DNA of 64,000 nucleotides from Ustilago trichophora (Eukaryota; Basidiomycota; Ustilaginomycetes; Ustilaginales; Ustilaginaceae). Within the stretch, counting starts at the first letter, position 1; each line of letters opens with the position of its first letter. The position numbers and the translations under genes were made by a program. The stretch lies in assembly GCA_900323505.1 (NCBI GenBank), contig OOIN01000006.1, forward strand, positions 186,001 through 250,000, given 5' to 3'. The notes under the pieces are model-generated. The model ran no database searches and was not told the DNA's origin. It saw only the letters and a program-made list of their open reading frames with translations. Shown one piece after another: positions 18,954 through 29,984 of this stretch.

Positions 18954-21900
18954 TTACTTGCGTCCCGCCTTGCTCTTTCCTTTGGCCTTGCCGGGTGTAC
19001 CGTTCGACCCGCCCTGAATGAAGCGAACAATCTCGTCGAGCGATTTGCCCGAGTTACCGTTGGCTCCAGCCCCACCCGCGCGTGTGGCACTCGGTACAAT
19101 GCCACTTGGTGCAGCGTTACCACGTCTTACGTTGGGCAATCCAAATACACCCTGACGAGCTTCACGTGCGCTTGCCTCCTTCTCCAGCTTAGCTACTCGC
19201 ACTGCCGAAGCGGCCAGGCTCAGGCAAAACGCCTCGCTCTCCTTGGTCTGAGCGTCTTCCTTACCCAGTCTCTCCTCGAACACGCGCCAGGCCTCCTTCT
19301 CGACAGCCAGGGCGGTCTTGAGATCACCAGCCAGCGTGTATGCCTGACTGAGCTCGTGCGCCAAGTTGGCAGTGTGGATGCTGTCAGCGCCAAACAGCGA
19401 GAGCGCCAGTTCGTGAGCCGATCGGTAGACACGCAGGGATGCTTCGAACAACCTAGCGTTCTGAAGTGTCAGCGCCACGTTGGAGAGCGCGTTGATGCAG
19501 TCAGGGTGCTCCTGGCCGTACAGCAAACTCCAGAGCTCGAGCACTCGGCGCTGGCAGAGCAACGACTCACGCGTGTTGCCGGCAGATCGCTCCAGGACGG
19601 CCAAATTCATATAGTGGTTGAGTGTCTCTGGGTGATCCAAGCCGAGCGTGCGCTCAGAGACCGTCACAGCTTGCCTCTGGTACCGAACGGCGTTGGCCAT
19701 GCTAACGTGCTCGTTGACAACTGGAAGGTCCGCCTCGGTGATCTCCTTGTTCTCCGACTTGGCCTGGTTGATCAGCTCTGCACGCTCCATGGCCACCATA
19801 CCGGCAAGGTGGTGTACGATGGTAGCAAACAGTGCATAGCATCGAGCCACCTCGGGGTGCACTAGACCGTACACCTGCTCGTGGAAGCTGACGCCCTCGA
19901 GCATCAGCTCCAATCCGAGGTCGCGGTCACCGCGGCTGATCGAGATCCTTCCAGCCTCGAATGCCTCCTCGGCCAATGTGCTCTTGGGTGTCGAGTCCTT
20001 GACTACAGGCACCAGGTTGACAATGTCCTCAGCCTCAAAGCTCGTCGAGCGAGCTGCCTTGACGGGCTTCTTATCGGCAACAGCGGCACCGTTGGCCTTC
20101 TTGGCACCATTCTGCTCGTTGCTGCCCTTCTTTTTGCCCTTGTTCTTCTTACTAGCGGCGCTGTTCTCCTTAGCGTGACCGTTGGCCTGCGACTCACCAT
20201 GCGAGTCATCAGAGACGGCACCATCTACTTCGGCCAGCTTGCCTTCCAGCACGTAGTCCTGCAGCTTGAGCTGGATACCCGTGCGCAGAGCAACCTCACG
20301 AAGCAGCTGAGCACGTCGCAGCTCCTGATCAAAGAAGGAGGCGGGCAGCTCGAAACGGAAGCGCTTGCGGATCTCGGCGGTGAGCTTCTCCTTGAGCGAC
20401 TCGGGTGTCAGCTTGGTCCACTCGGCATCGGTTGCATCCGAAAGGGGCGAAGAAACGGGACGAGCCTCGGGGCTGGCGTTGACCTTGTCGCCGACGAGGC
20501 AGTTGAGGAAGTGGGAGACGCAAGCCGCAACGTTGGTCTGCTCAACGTCGCGGATGAGTTCACGCAGGATGCGCTTGCTTGCTCGGAGTACCATCTCCTG
20601 CAACACGGTCAGTCGGAAGGTGTTGAGGAAGCCCTCGTGGCCAGGGCCGGCCTTCTTGATGAGGTCTTGGTCCAGCTCTACCTTGGCCTCAGCGGCACAG
20701 AGACGGGCGACGTAGCCCAGGTATCGGATGTTGATACCGCGAGCGTGCATCTGGCGGCTCAGTGCAGCACCATCAGCAGCGGTGAAGAGACCAGCAGCCA
20801 CATCGGTGACGAAGCGAGGGATGGCAACCTTGCGGAGGAAGTCGGAGGCCTGGCGAACAGCTGCAATGCTGGCATCAGACTCGTCGGTGATGGGAGTGAT
20901 GACCTTGGAGCCGTCCTCGACCGAGGCATCGGCCACCTTGAACTCGACAAAGGCGTCAGGGTTGAAGGTCAGCTTGAACTCGGATGAGTCGAGACGCTCA
21001 GGCTCCTCCTCGGTCTCAGCGGCCTCTACCTTTTCGCCATCTTCCTTGCCTTCGGCCTCCTTAGCTTCAGCCTCCTTGGCGGCCTTGGCCTCCTGGCGAG
21101 CAGTGAGCTTTGCGCGGGCCCACTTGCGGAATTCGCTGTCCCAGTAGATCTCGAGGAGCTCGGGACGCAACAGGGTCATGCGGTGCGGATAGCGAGCCTC
21201 ATTTTTGGTGGATTGCTCACCGCCGTGGACAGCTCCAACAATGTCGTTCTCAAGCCAGTTGATGTCGACGGGGTTGAGACGGGCAAGATCAAGCACGTAC
21301 CTGCGGCCGTCGGCGCCTCGGAGACCCTTGGAGTCGACACTGAGCCAGAGAGGGTGCTTCTTGCCGTTGGCATCCTCGACGTCGTGTTCGTTGAGGTGAA
21401 GCGTTTGAGCGACCTGGTTGAAAAGCTTGTGGAAAGCAGCGTTGTCACGGATGACTTCGGGACCCTCAACACCGCCGTAGACGACTTGAGTGTCGTCGTT
21501 GAGGTCGGCCTTGCCCGACTTGCTCTCCTTGGGCTCGACGGCCTTCTTGTCGGCAGCATCGTCGTCACCCACCTCAGCCTTGGACTCGGCAGCGTCGAGC
21601 TCGGCGTCAGTGTCGTCACGCCTTCGGAAAAGACCGGGGACGACGCTCTGGGCCACCCATCGCTCACCCTTCCAGTCGACAACAATGGTACCAAGGAGGC
21701 AGAGACCGCCAACGTCGAGGCTGTTGAGCGTCTTGACACCCTGAATGTCCTTTCCTACGGCTACGTGTGCGGCCTCGTCACCACCCATGTGAGGGTAGAG
21801 GTCGACGCCGTCGGCACCCTTGGAGATGAAGAGGTTGTTGATGATGAACATCTGAGCATCGCGCTTGTCCATGGGGTTCATGGCCTGCACCTCACCTGCG

Positions 21901-23204
21901 GCGACCTTGGGAATGGCGCGAGCGGCAGCTTGAGTGAACTCCGAGTAGATGCGGTTGAGAACGCGGTCTCGCATGAGTCGCTCGGGAAGCGTAGTGCGAG
22001 GCAGCTCTCGGGCGGACTGCAGCTCGTCGTTCCAGTCCCTGGTGCCCTCGAGAGTGTCGGCTGAAGTAGCGCCTGTGAGGAGGAAAGCGGCCTGAGACCG
22101 AAGTGGGTCGGCATTGTGGGTGTGGATGCGAGCGAGCCAGGGGAAGGCGGGCAATGCGTTGGTGACGGGGACAGCCGAGAAGTAGTCGCGCGACGAGAGG
22201 GGATCGTTGAAGAGCTTGGAGAAGGTGGAAAGGAAGAGGGGCGAGAAACCGCAGAGGAGGTCAAAGAGCGAGCAAGAGGCAAAGTCCTGGCCAGCAGCGC
22301 GGGGCGAAGGGTCGAATCGAGCACCGGACGAGCGGTTGACGTAGAATCCATGGGTGGAAGCAGTGATGAAGATGACCTCGCCTTCAAGCGTGCCGACCTG
22401 GAGGTAGAGAAGGTGTCCATTGAGCTTGCAGTGCTGCGGTGGGGGGTTCCAGGATGCGAGCGAGAGTTGGCGGAGGCAGAGAGGAAGCTGACGGGGTCGT
22501 CGAGCCACCTGTGGGATGAGATCGACGGCTGTGACAGCCGGCCAGCCTTGCCAGTCGGCAAGAGGGAGCTGGTTCTCTTGCTCGGCAGCCTCGTCGACGC
22601 CCTTCTTGGCGGCAGCGCGGCCGTTTCCGTTGTGACGAGCGCTGTCGTTCTCCCACTCCTGCGGATTCCTGACGGCATCCTGAACACTGAGAGCAGCATC
22701 GACGCCGATAGCACTTGGGTCAGCAGCACCACCGCTGAGCAGATCACGGAGACGCTGAACATGTGCGCGGGCATCGGCCTCGTTGAAGGCAACATGGGTG
22801 ACGTGAAGCTCGCGCTTGTCCTTGGGAACGTCTTGGAAAATCTCGCGGAGCTCGGTCCATTCTGGAACACGCTCGCTGAGCTGCACCTTGGCCCCCTTAC
22901 CGGTCGAGGTGGCACCGGCGAGAGGCTTGCGGAAGCAGAAGGCGCCGAGCCAGTAACCCTCTGGGCTGTCTGTGATGGTGACGCGGAGGTCGTTGAGGGT
23001 CTCCTGTGGTGTCACGGCGACCTTGAGGGGCGAAGGCGTCTCGGGCAATCCATTTGCAGCGGCGGCTGCGGAAGGGATGAGGGGCCGCTTGGGGAGGTAG
23101 AGGCTGATCTCGAAAGGCTGAAGCGACTCGTCTATCTCGACTGCGTCGACACCCTCTGGGGCAGGTGCCTGGGTGATGGCGGCGTCGGGCTGCTCCTGTG
23201 CCAT
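18954..23204 (-). CDS. CLU1: Clustered mitochondria protein Clu1/CluA
   Basis: This cytosolic protein of 1416 residues belongs to the CLU family, which keeps mitochondria distributed and binds mRNAs for mitochondrial proteins; yeast Clu1 also co-purifies with eIF3. The order is: an N-terminal ubiquitin-like/CLU_N part (about 25-150); the central CLU domain with RDWNDELQSARELP near 388 and MNPMDKRDAQMFIINNLFIS near 435; an eIF3-p135-like segment (about 780-960); a Lys/Asn-rich linker (about 1000-1040); and C-terminal tetratricopeptide repeats (about 1060-1310) with LGLDHPETLNHYMNLAVLE. The start at 23204 is chosen over a frame opening 17 codons earlier because ACAAAATGG is a strong initiation context. 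It is divergently arranged with VPS36. Confidence 0.95.
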   Translation of the reverse strand: MAQEQPDAAITQAPAPEGVDAVEIDESLQPFEISLYLPKRPLIPSAAAAANGLPETPSPLKVAVTPQETLNDLRVTITDSPEGYWLGAFCFRKPLAGATSTGKGAKVQLSERVPEWTELREIFQDVPKDKRELHVTHVAFNEADARAHVQRLRDLLSGGAADPSAIGVDAALSVQDAVRNPQEWENDSARHNGNGRAAAKKGVDEAAEQENQLPLADWQGWPAVTAVDLIPQVARRPRQLPLCLRQLSLASWNPPPQHCKLNGHLLYLQVGTLEGEVIFITASTHGFYVNRSSGARFDPSPRAAGQDFASCSLFDLLCGFSPLFLSTFSKLFNDPLSSRDYFSAVPVTNALPAFPWLARIHTHNADPLRSQAAFLLTGATSADTLEGTRDWNDELQSARELPRTTLPERLMRDRVLNRIYSEFTQAAARAIPKVAAGEVQAMNPMDKRDAQMFIINNLFISKGADGVDLYPHMGGDEAAHVAVGKDIQGVKTLNSLDVGGLCLLGTIVVDWKGERWVAQSVVPGLFRRRDDTDAELDAAESKAEVGDDDAADKKAVEPKESKSGKADLNDDTQVVYGGVEGPEVIRDNAAFHKLFNQVAQTLHLNEHDVEDANGKKHPLWLSVDSKGLRGADGRRYVLDLARLNPVDINWLENDIVGAVHGGEQSTKNEARYPHRMTLLRPELLEIYWDSEFRKWARAKLTARQEAKAAKEAEAKEAEGKEDGEKVEAAETEEEPERLDSSEFKLTFNPDAFVEFKVADASVEDGSKVITPITDESDASIAAVRQASDFLRKVAIPRFVTDVAAGLFTAADGAALSRQMHARGINIRYLGYVARLCAAEAKVELDQDLIKKAGPGHEGFLNTFRLTVLQEMVLRASKRILRELIRDVEQTNVAACVSHFLNCLVGDKVNASPEARPVSSPLSDATDAEWTKLTPESLKEKLTAEIRKRFRFELPASFFDQELRRAQLLREVALRTGIQLKLQDYVLEGKLAEVDGAVSDDSHGESQANGHAKENSAASKKNKGKKKGSNEQNGAKKANGAAVADKKPVKAARSTSFEAEDIVNLVPVVKDSTPKSTLAEEAFEAGRISISRGDRDLGLELMLEGVSFHEQVYGLVHPEVARCYALFATIVHHLAGMVAMERAELINQAKSENKEITEADLPVVNEHVSMANAVRYQRQAVTVSERTLGLDHPETLNHYMNLAVLERSAGNTRESLLCQRRVLELWSLLYGQEHPDCINALSNVALTLQNARLFEASLRVYRSAHELALSLFGADSIHTANLAHELSQAYTLAGDLKTALAVEKEAWRVFEERLGKEDAQTKESEAFCLSLAASAVRVAKLEKEASAREARQGVFGLPNVRRGNAAPSGIVPSATRAGGAGANGNSGKSLDEIVRFIQGGSNGTPGKAKGKSKAGRK

Positions 23205-24409
23205 TTTGTGCGATCTTGGTATGTATGAGGTGTTGGAAGGAGTGGTTCTAAACACGGATCCTCCTTAACCTTTTGGGAGTTGCGAGAGACGACTCTCAGC
23301 GAAAGACGTAAATGTCTAGACCAACTTTGCGTCACGAGAGGGTGGTGTAATGTGCGAGCCTGCGAAAAGTGACGTCGATGTGGTAGGTAGTGACCGAAAG
23401 AGTCTCTTCGTGCAAGGAGCTGGAAGAGAGTTTAGATGTGATGGTGGTCCACAAGAAGAGAGAGAAGGAGACCAAGTACCGAAAGAGCAACACACAGGCT
23501 TTCGAGCGGACTGGCGGACAGAAAGAAGAAAGACCTTCTTGCTGGCTTCGGAAGTGTCTCGAGTCGAGTTAGTCAGACGAGGTCGACTCTCGACTTTTTT
23601 TTTTTTTTTTTTTGTGTGTGTCTGTTCAGCCGGGCCGGTCAAAAGATCGGGAAGAAGACTTGGACTCTTGGCTCGCATTCCAGAGTGCGAGAAGAGTGTT
23701 GCTCTTTGTCTTCTCTTTCTTCTTTTTCATGGCCTCCATTTTTTGCCTAAATATATTTTTCATTCCTTGTGTTGGCAAAGGCTCGTGCTTAGGAAATCCC
23801 TTCTTTCCACCGCCATCTTCTCCGCAAAAAAATGAAAAAGAAGCTTTTTCCAGAAAATGGGTCTCTAGCCAATGAGACTCGTCCCGATGGTGACCCTCGA
23901 TTGCATTTGTTGCAGCAAACATTCCATCAAGATAGCCTTCTGTACGTCGAGTGAGCGCTCACATCATCGTCGAGCACTAACCAGAAAGCCTCTCAACGAC
24001 CTCTTAAGGCATGGTGAAGAGCGAGATCATGGTCAACAAGGTCAACTTGCAACCGGCGCCTTCCGAAAATGGCTTCCATTAGCCACGGTCTCTGAAATGA
24101 AAATATAAAAAAACAAAGTCGGACCCGCGTGACCTTAGTTTTCAGCCCAAGCTCACAGTGTTAGAGCTTGCGTTGATGCCCGACTTCCGCATTTTTGAGG
24201 GCAACTCCCGCACAGGCCGCGCCTAGAAACGCCGATTCTCTCTCGAGAGGGTGTGGAGGAACAAGAGGACCCTGAGTGTGAGTGTCCTTCGTATCACCTT
24301 TGCTCATCCGTATCCTCGACTCATACAGCCAAGTCCTTTCAACTTCACTCAACAGGCACCTCCATTCTGGTCGCCGCCTTCACTTGCTGTTCGAGGCAGT
24401 ATTGATGGC
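23205..24409. other. Divergent CLU1/VPS36 spacer
   Basis: About 1.2 kb contains both promoters. A 17-base T run lies at about 23597-23613. Several small frames are present but none is recognisable. An ATG at 24404 just upstream of the VPS36 start is in another frame and could slightly reduce VPS36 initiation. Confidence 0.5.
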
Positions 24410-26566
24410 ATGGATCGCTTCAAGCAGATCGACGCCAGCAACTCGTCCATCGGTGCACTTCTCTTCCACGATGAGGAGGTAGTCAGCTTGCAAGACAGCA
24501 TCGGCCTTTACGACGGCAAGGAAAAGACGCTGCATCAGAACAACGGTACCGTCTATCTCACATCGCATCGTCTTTTGTACGTTGACGATCTCGAGCCGCA
24601 TCGATACTCGTGCAGCTTGGATCTCTCGCTGGTCAAGCAGAGCGAGTACTATGCCGGTTTTCTAAAAAGCAGCCCGAAGATCACCCTTACACTTGCCAAA
24701 TCAGAATCAAACGATGACGATGCCGAAGCAAATAGCGACCCACAGCAACAACAGCAACAACAGCAACAACAGCAGCAGCGGCGACCAAGCCCGCTGTCCA
24801 CACAAACAGATGCTCCGCTAAGCAAAATTTCAAGCAGGGACTGGAGGATCAACGCCTCCGCTGCGGACTCGACACCTGCCGATGCATCTGGATCCAACTG
24901 GATCTGTGCCATATGCGGCTTCAGTAATGCTGCAAGTAGGTCAGTCTGTGAATTGTGTGGTGTAACCAAGGAGCCAGCCCGACCCACTCCCAAACGAGCC
25001 ACTCTCCCTGAACGCACCTTTCCATCTCAACCGATAGGACCCGATCCCTTCGCCAGTCCAATCAGAGCTCCATCAATACCGCAGTCTTCTGCCAACTCCT
25101 CCACACCGAAAACGAAGGGCAAAGATGGCCTAGCATGCGATATTTGCACTTTCCTCAACCATCCTTCTATGAACAAATGCGAGATGTGCGGTTCCAACCT
25201 CGGCCGCAGTTGGCAGCAAGAACAACAGTCCTCCGCCGCAGCCTCTACCACCTCTCTTGCCACCCCAAGCACACCGGCACGGAAGAGTGTCGAAGCCGAC
25301 GCGCTCTCCCTCCGTGCCAGCACTGCCACTAGCAGATCGTCTACCCCCGCCTCCGCCTCCGCCTCCTTGCCACCACCAACCGACTCGGTCAAGCTCAGTT
25401 TCCGAAAAGGAGGCGACAAGGCTTTCTACAACTTGCTCAAGTCGACGCTCAAGGCCAAAGCTTGGGCGAGCGGCGCAAAAAATGCGTCCAGTGGGACTGC
25501 TTCCACAGGCAACGTTGGGGGAGCGATGCGCGTTTCGGCAGGTATGGTGGATCTGGACGGCCGTTCGGCTGCGCTCAAGAGAGTTGGAATCGATGGCATT
25601 CTCTCTTCTGTCGACTCGACGAGCCGTGCGCAGAATGACGACATGCAAGGGGCACTCAAGGATCTCGAAGCGCTCATGCGAAAAGCCAAGCAGATGGTCG
25701 AATTCGCCGAAGCTCTCAATGCAAAACTCACCAAGCAGGAACAAGCCGCAGCAGCTGCTCGCGAGGCAGGCTTGCCAGAATCTGCTGCTGCACAGCCTGA
25801 CCAGGAGGCTGCCACGCTCATCCGCTCATCTCTGGTACAACTCGGTCTACCCGCGCCAGCTGTCACCGAAGACATGGCCAAAGATCAAGAAGAGTATCAC
25901 CGCGAGCTGGCACGCGAACTCGCCGGTCTGCTGCTTGGCAACCCTTCCGGAGGTCAAAGAACAGGCTTGATGGGCGCTGGAAAGATCGCTGCCAAGGGCA
26001 AAACCAAGGACACTCTGCCAAGAGTATCCGACGACGAGCTCAAGGGTCGAGGTCTGGTGGGACTCGACGAAGTCTGGTGCGTCTGGAACCGAGCTCGTGG
26101 AGTAGCTCTTATCCCCCCACAAGCACTTCGCTCGGCAGCAGCATTCTTGCCCGACATCACATCACCTTCCGTCCGTATCAAGACGTTCAGATCCGGTCTT
26201 TCGGTGCTTCACACACCCAGATACAGCGATGACGCATTTGCATCCCGCATCCTGCACTTCTTGGACACGCTGGAATGGGAACACAAGATGAAGCGCATCG
26301 AACAGGCACAGTCGCTCAGAATCTCGGATGCAAGATCTACACCAGCAACACAGTCGACTTTGCCCCAAGAGGTGAGCTACGGAGACAATCTGTCTCCCTG
26401 GGGATCAGGTGCTTCGATACTGGAAATCGCCGAAAAGGAGGACGTACCGATACTGCTGATCAACGAAATGATGGAGATGATAGAGACAAAGACAGGGATG
26501 GTGGTCCGGGATGAAGGTGGACCTAACGGTACACGGTGGTTTGTCAACCACTTTTCGAGAGCCTAG
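24410..26566 (+). CDS. VPS36: ESCRT-II subunit Vps36
   Basis: The product is 718 residues. It binds ubiquitinated cargo and endosomal phosphoinositide and joins Vps22/Vps25 for multivesicular-body sorting. The GLUE domain starts at residue 1 (MDRFKQIDASNSSIGALLF, VYLTSHRLLYVDD) and is split. After about residue 100 comes a polyGln stretch, then two NZF fingers, C166/C169/C180/C183 and C243/C246/C257/C260 (both C-x2-C-x10-C-x2-C). The second GLUE half then resumes at about 325 (VKLSFRKGGDKAFYNLLKST). The EAP30/Vps36 winged-helix part fills about 460-718. Yeast Vps36 has the same insertion of two NZFs into GLUE. The start at 24410 is the first Met of the domain. Confidence 0.95.
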   Translation: MDRFKQIDASNSSIGALLFHDEEVVSLQDSIGLYDGKEKTLHQNNGTVYLTSHRLLYVDDLEPHRYSCSLDLSLVKQSEYYAGFLKSSPKITLTLAKSESNDDDAEANSDPQQQQQQQQQQQQRRPSPLSTQTDAPLSKISSRDWRINASAADSTPADASGSNWICAICGFSNAASRSVCELCGVTKEPARPTPKRATLPERTFPSQPIGPDPFASPIRAPSIPQSSANSSTPKTKGKDGLACDICTFLNHPSMNKCEMCGSNLGRSWQQEQQSSAAASTTSLATPSTPARKSVEADALSLRASTATSRSSTPASASASLPPPTDSVKLSFRKGGDKAFYNLLKSTLKAKAWASGAKNASSGTASTGNVGGAMRVSAGMVDLDGRSAALKRVGIDGILSSVDSTSRAQNDDMQGALKDLEALMRKAKQMVEFAEALNAKLTKQEQAAAAAREAGLPESAAAQPDQEAATLIRSSLVQLGLPAPAVTEDMAKDQEEYHRELARELAGLLLGNPSGGQRTGLMGAGKIAAKGKTKDTLPRVSDDELKGRGLVGLDEVWCVWNRARGVALIPPQALRSAAAFLPDITSPSVRIKTFRSGLSVLHTPRYSDDAFASRILHFLDTLEWEHKMKRIEQAQSLRISDARSTPATQSTLPQEVSYGDNLSPWGSGASILEIAEKEDVPILLINEMMEMIETKTGMVVRDEGGPNGTRWFVNHFSRA

Positions 26567-29371
26567 CAATACAGTCATTGTTTTTGGGATGTCGCCTATC
26601 CAATCTTGAACTGCGATGGACACCGCCAATAGCAAAGATCAGTAACCTTTTATCCAGTTGAGTTGATAATAGTAAGACCGATCGAACGAGCAAGAGCTTG
26701 CTGGACAGGACGATAGCTCGAAAGCCGCGATGCTGACGATACTACACAAGCGGCCAAGGTGCGGGTGGATCTGTCGGAGCCGAAAACGAGAGTCGAAACA
26801 TTGTTGGGGTTGATATCACAGCCAAGTGTGTGGGGGCATGCAGAATGGTGGGGCGCGGCGCAGCGCAGATTCTTGGTTCTCAACGTGATTGTTTGGAAGG
26901 GCCGAATGTCGGGTCAGGCTACAGTATATGCAGCCAAGACACGCACAACAATGGTCATTGTAAGCAGATCAACGGCTGCAGAGTGTGTAAGCGTTTCCCT
27001 ATTTTCGCCCGAAAGTCGACATCTGGCGACGACCGGCGAGCGACTCCACGACCGGCAACACCAGAGCATGGTATCAACGTGCCTCCAACCAACCTCATAC
27101 GAAAACCCACTTTGACTCGACCTCTTTCCCATGCCCACACGTGCTTCACAGCAACTGCAACGATATGCAAGCCATCCGGATGGTTGAGCATGATCATGGA
27201 TGCATCGCCGGCCGGAGCATCGCTGGCCAGTTCAAGGTTGCGGGAGCCGGACCGTCAACCGCGGCAAACATGTGTCGCGTGAAGCATATCGCCACTGCGT
27301 CGTTCCTGAGCAGAGGCAATCAGATTATGCTCAACCACCGCCGATTCATAGCAAAGATAAGTGTCATGCACATAAAGAAAATGACGACATCATCAGGAAC
27401 AACGCTGTGTGGCGGACCGGAAGCGGGACCACGTTGTCTCTATCGCGTGTAGCCCCACTTCGGCGGCTATGGCGCGAAAGAATCTTGCGCTGGTGACAAT
27501 ATGATGCACTGCAGCATCTTGTGTCGTGCGAGGTGGGACCTGTCTTGGAGAGATAGCCGACTTGGCGATGCAGGGAGACGATCAAGATTTAGCCTCAGTC
27601 TCAGCCTCAGCCTGAGCCTCAATCTTAGCAACATCCGATTTGTCACGGATACCCACCCAAAGCCAGGGAGCCGTGGGTACATAGCATAGGAGCGATCTAG
27701 ACAATGACTTTTGAACGAATGTCAATGCTGTTCTGTACTAGTCGAGCTCTTCGAGGAGGCAAGGATGAGCCAAGGACGCCACCCGCTGGCTTGGCAAATG
27801 TACCACGTTTAATGTACCACGTTATCGGTCCGAGTCGTCCGAAGTCTGTCTTCTGAGAATGACCCTGCGGCTCATTGCAAGCCTCATCGGAAGGCCCAGA
27901 AGATGCGACAGAGTTAACACGCCTTATCGCCACGGCCTCTGAACCGAGCGCTCGAGCTTAAGCTTAATATCTTTTAGGCTCATCCTCATCCTCAGCTACG
28001 AGATGCGACCGAAACCAAGACGAGCCGCAGGTCAATGTTTCGATCGATCGCAATCGCCGTTTCCTGCTGACATAGCCATCTGAGCGGCAAATGCTCTCGC
28101 TGAATTTGATGACACAACCATAGAAGCTTAGACTCGGTGTCGTCATCGGCAAATTGCTCGGTGTCGTCATCCGTCCCAATTCTAAGTGTGGGTAGAAGCA
28201 CAGCTGAGCACAACAACCATGCCTCGGTCCTTTTACGTCCCGATCGTTCCTGTTTCAAGGCTCCATCTTCGAGCAGTGTGCCTGAATGGTGGAGAAGCTG
28301 GCGGGGATTCTCTCTGGTCCATTGTGACCCTCCACAGCCGCAATTGGTGGTGCGAGGGGCCCCAAACAGATCAGGACCGTTCGCTGGAATGTCCCATCAC
28401 TATCATTGTCCTCATCCTCAGAGACTCGACATTGTGTCCTTTGCCCCCGCTGAAAGTTCACATGTGTGCATGAGGCTGGGCCTCCAGCATGACCAACAAT
28501 GGTCGGCCTCAATGCCGAGCAATGTGACTTGGTACGATTGCGTGCACTTCGAGCCTGAGCCAAAGCTATCGGACCGTCCACTTCATCTCGCGGGTGGGTG
28601 ACTCTCTTTGCCTGCTCGACGGGCTAGGAGGCTGGTCACATGCCTTTCCGACGGAACCCATTCGACCGACCCCTTCCCCGCCTCAGTGGGGCATCAACTG
28701 CAATACCAGCGTTCCACCACGTTCCTACTTGGCAGGGGTTTCGGTTATCTTTTGTTCCGAAGTGCCCCGCCGTTGCTGGGCGCTTTTGGGTGGGTGACTG
28801 GGAAGCGCGCATGTGATCCCACAACGATCCGTGGGACGCTGCCTGCCGTGTTCATGCGGCGTGTGCAACGTGAGACTGTACGAGGCAGTCTCAGGGTCAA
28901 GGAGGGGAACCACACCCATTCGACGCCCACGAGATGCTTATCGCTGCACGCAATGGGATGGATGCTTTGAGATGGGCAAAAGGTACATATAGACGTGGTT
29001 TTCGTCACCGTTCTCCCCAGATTCAAGACACACCTTTACATCATCACAGCCTACAGTCTACATTCTTCCCCGTCACAAAAGCGTTTCTGCGAAATAGCTG
29101 CTTCTTGCCTTCTCCCACAAGCCCATCGTCAGAGACCCTGTTTTTTCCCCCTTTTTCTGGCTCTTTCCGTTACTTGCTTTGCAAACAAAACCCTAGGGTC
29201 CTTCGAACAGTCCTGTCAAATCTTCCACGTCAGCGTCAGCTATACCCTCGATACCCACACGCACCCACCTCATCAAAGCGTGCCGGTCACGTTGTCAAGC
29301 AGACCTGAGAACATTTCCGACGCCCAAGCCAAGCCACTTTTTTTTGTGTTCATTTCCCACAATCTTCCAGG
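26567..29371. other. 2.8 kb spacer without a recognisable gene
   Basis: This stretch lies between the VPS36 stop and the small secreted-protein gene. Frames of up to about 154 codons exist on both strands but none shows a domain, a signal peptide or a credible splice model. Short repeats are present: an AGCCTC-type hexamer run (about 27591-27621), ATGTACCACGTT twice near 27800, and GGTGTCGTCATC twice near 28140. A TATA-like CATATA at about 28985-28990 could serve the downstream gene. Confidence 0.5.
27591..27621. repeat. AGCCTC-type hexamer repeat
   Basis: About five imperfect units of (A/C)TCAGC/AGCCTC lie within non-coding sequence. Confidence 0.7.
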
Positions 29372-29611
29372 ATGAAGTCCCACTTTGTAATCTCTTCCCT
29401 CATCGCACTCGTGCTCATGGTGCAAGGGGCCACCAGCGCCCCAATCCCGAACCCAAAGCCGATTGAGGACATCTACCCCACTCAATTTCCGGACCCCAAC
29501 CTCTTTGCGTCCACTGCGTCTGCCGACAACAGTGCCTTTCTGACACTGCTCGCAAGTAGCTTCAACATCAACGACAATTCAGCTATGAACAGCACACCCA
29601 AGAAGGGCTGA
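29372..29611 (+). CDS. Very small secreted protein, 79 residues
   Basis: A clear signal peptide (residues 1-23, MKSHFVISSLIALVLMVQG then ATSA) is followed by a mature part of about 56 residues. This part is rich in Pro, Asn, Ser and Ala and begins PIPNPKPIEDIYPTQFPDP. There is no cysteine and no known domain. The ATG sits directly after TTCCAGG, so the 5' leader may itself be spliced; a TATA-like box lies about 385 bases upstream. Its size and composition fit an uncharacterised secreted peptide or effector candidate. Whether it is expressed cannot be judged from sequence. Confidence 0.65.
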   Translation: MKSHFVISSLIALVLMVQGATSAPIPNPKPIEDIYPTQFPDPNLFASTASADNSAFLTLLASSFNINDNSAMNSTPKKG

Positions 29612-29984
29612 AGAAAAGGCAGCCGCAAGCTTTCTGCCTTCTCTGTCTTTCAACGACTCTCAAGTCTTGTCTCCCTCCGTCGGCTCTTGTCGACCAGCTT
29701 CGGGTCGCATCCACGCAGCTACCTCACGATCTCATGATGAATGGTGTTTCCAGTGTTCTAGTGTTTCCAGTGTTTCAAAGTTTCCCAGTTTTACGGTGTC
29801 ACGGGCGACATAATCCGCAGGTGCGATTCTCTTCTGGATCGATCCAGTCGCTGTAGGATCGATTTGTTGTTTTTGTATATGAATGTTTCAAACGGTGCGA
29901 ATAATGATACAAAGGGGTCCAGATATACATCAAAGCTTGTGTCCGATGCGATTGAAAAAATGAGCAAATGACCAAGGCTGTCCA
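29612..29984. other. Convergent 3' spacer
   Basis: This spacer separates the small secreted-protein gene from the amidohydrolase stop. GTGTTTCCAGTGTTTC is a short internal repeat near 29752-29775. No gene is seen. Confidence 0.5.

Noticed and set aside
19881..23228. Plus-strand frames of up to 370 codons antisense to CLU1
   Set aside because: They are shadows of the strongly supported CLU1 reading frame on the minus strand.
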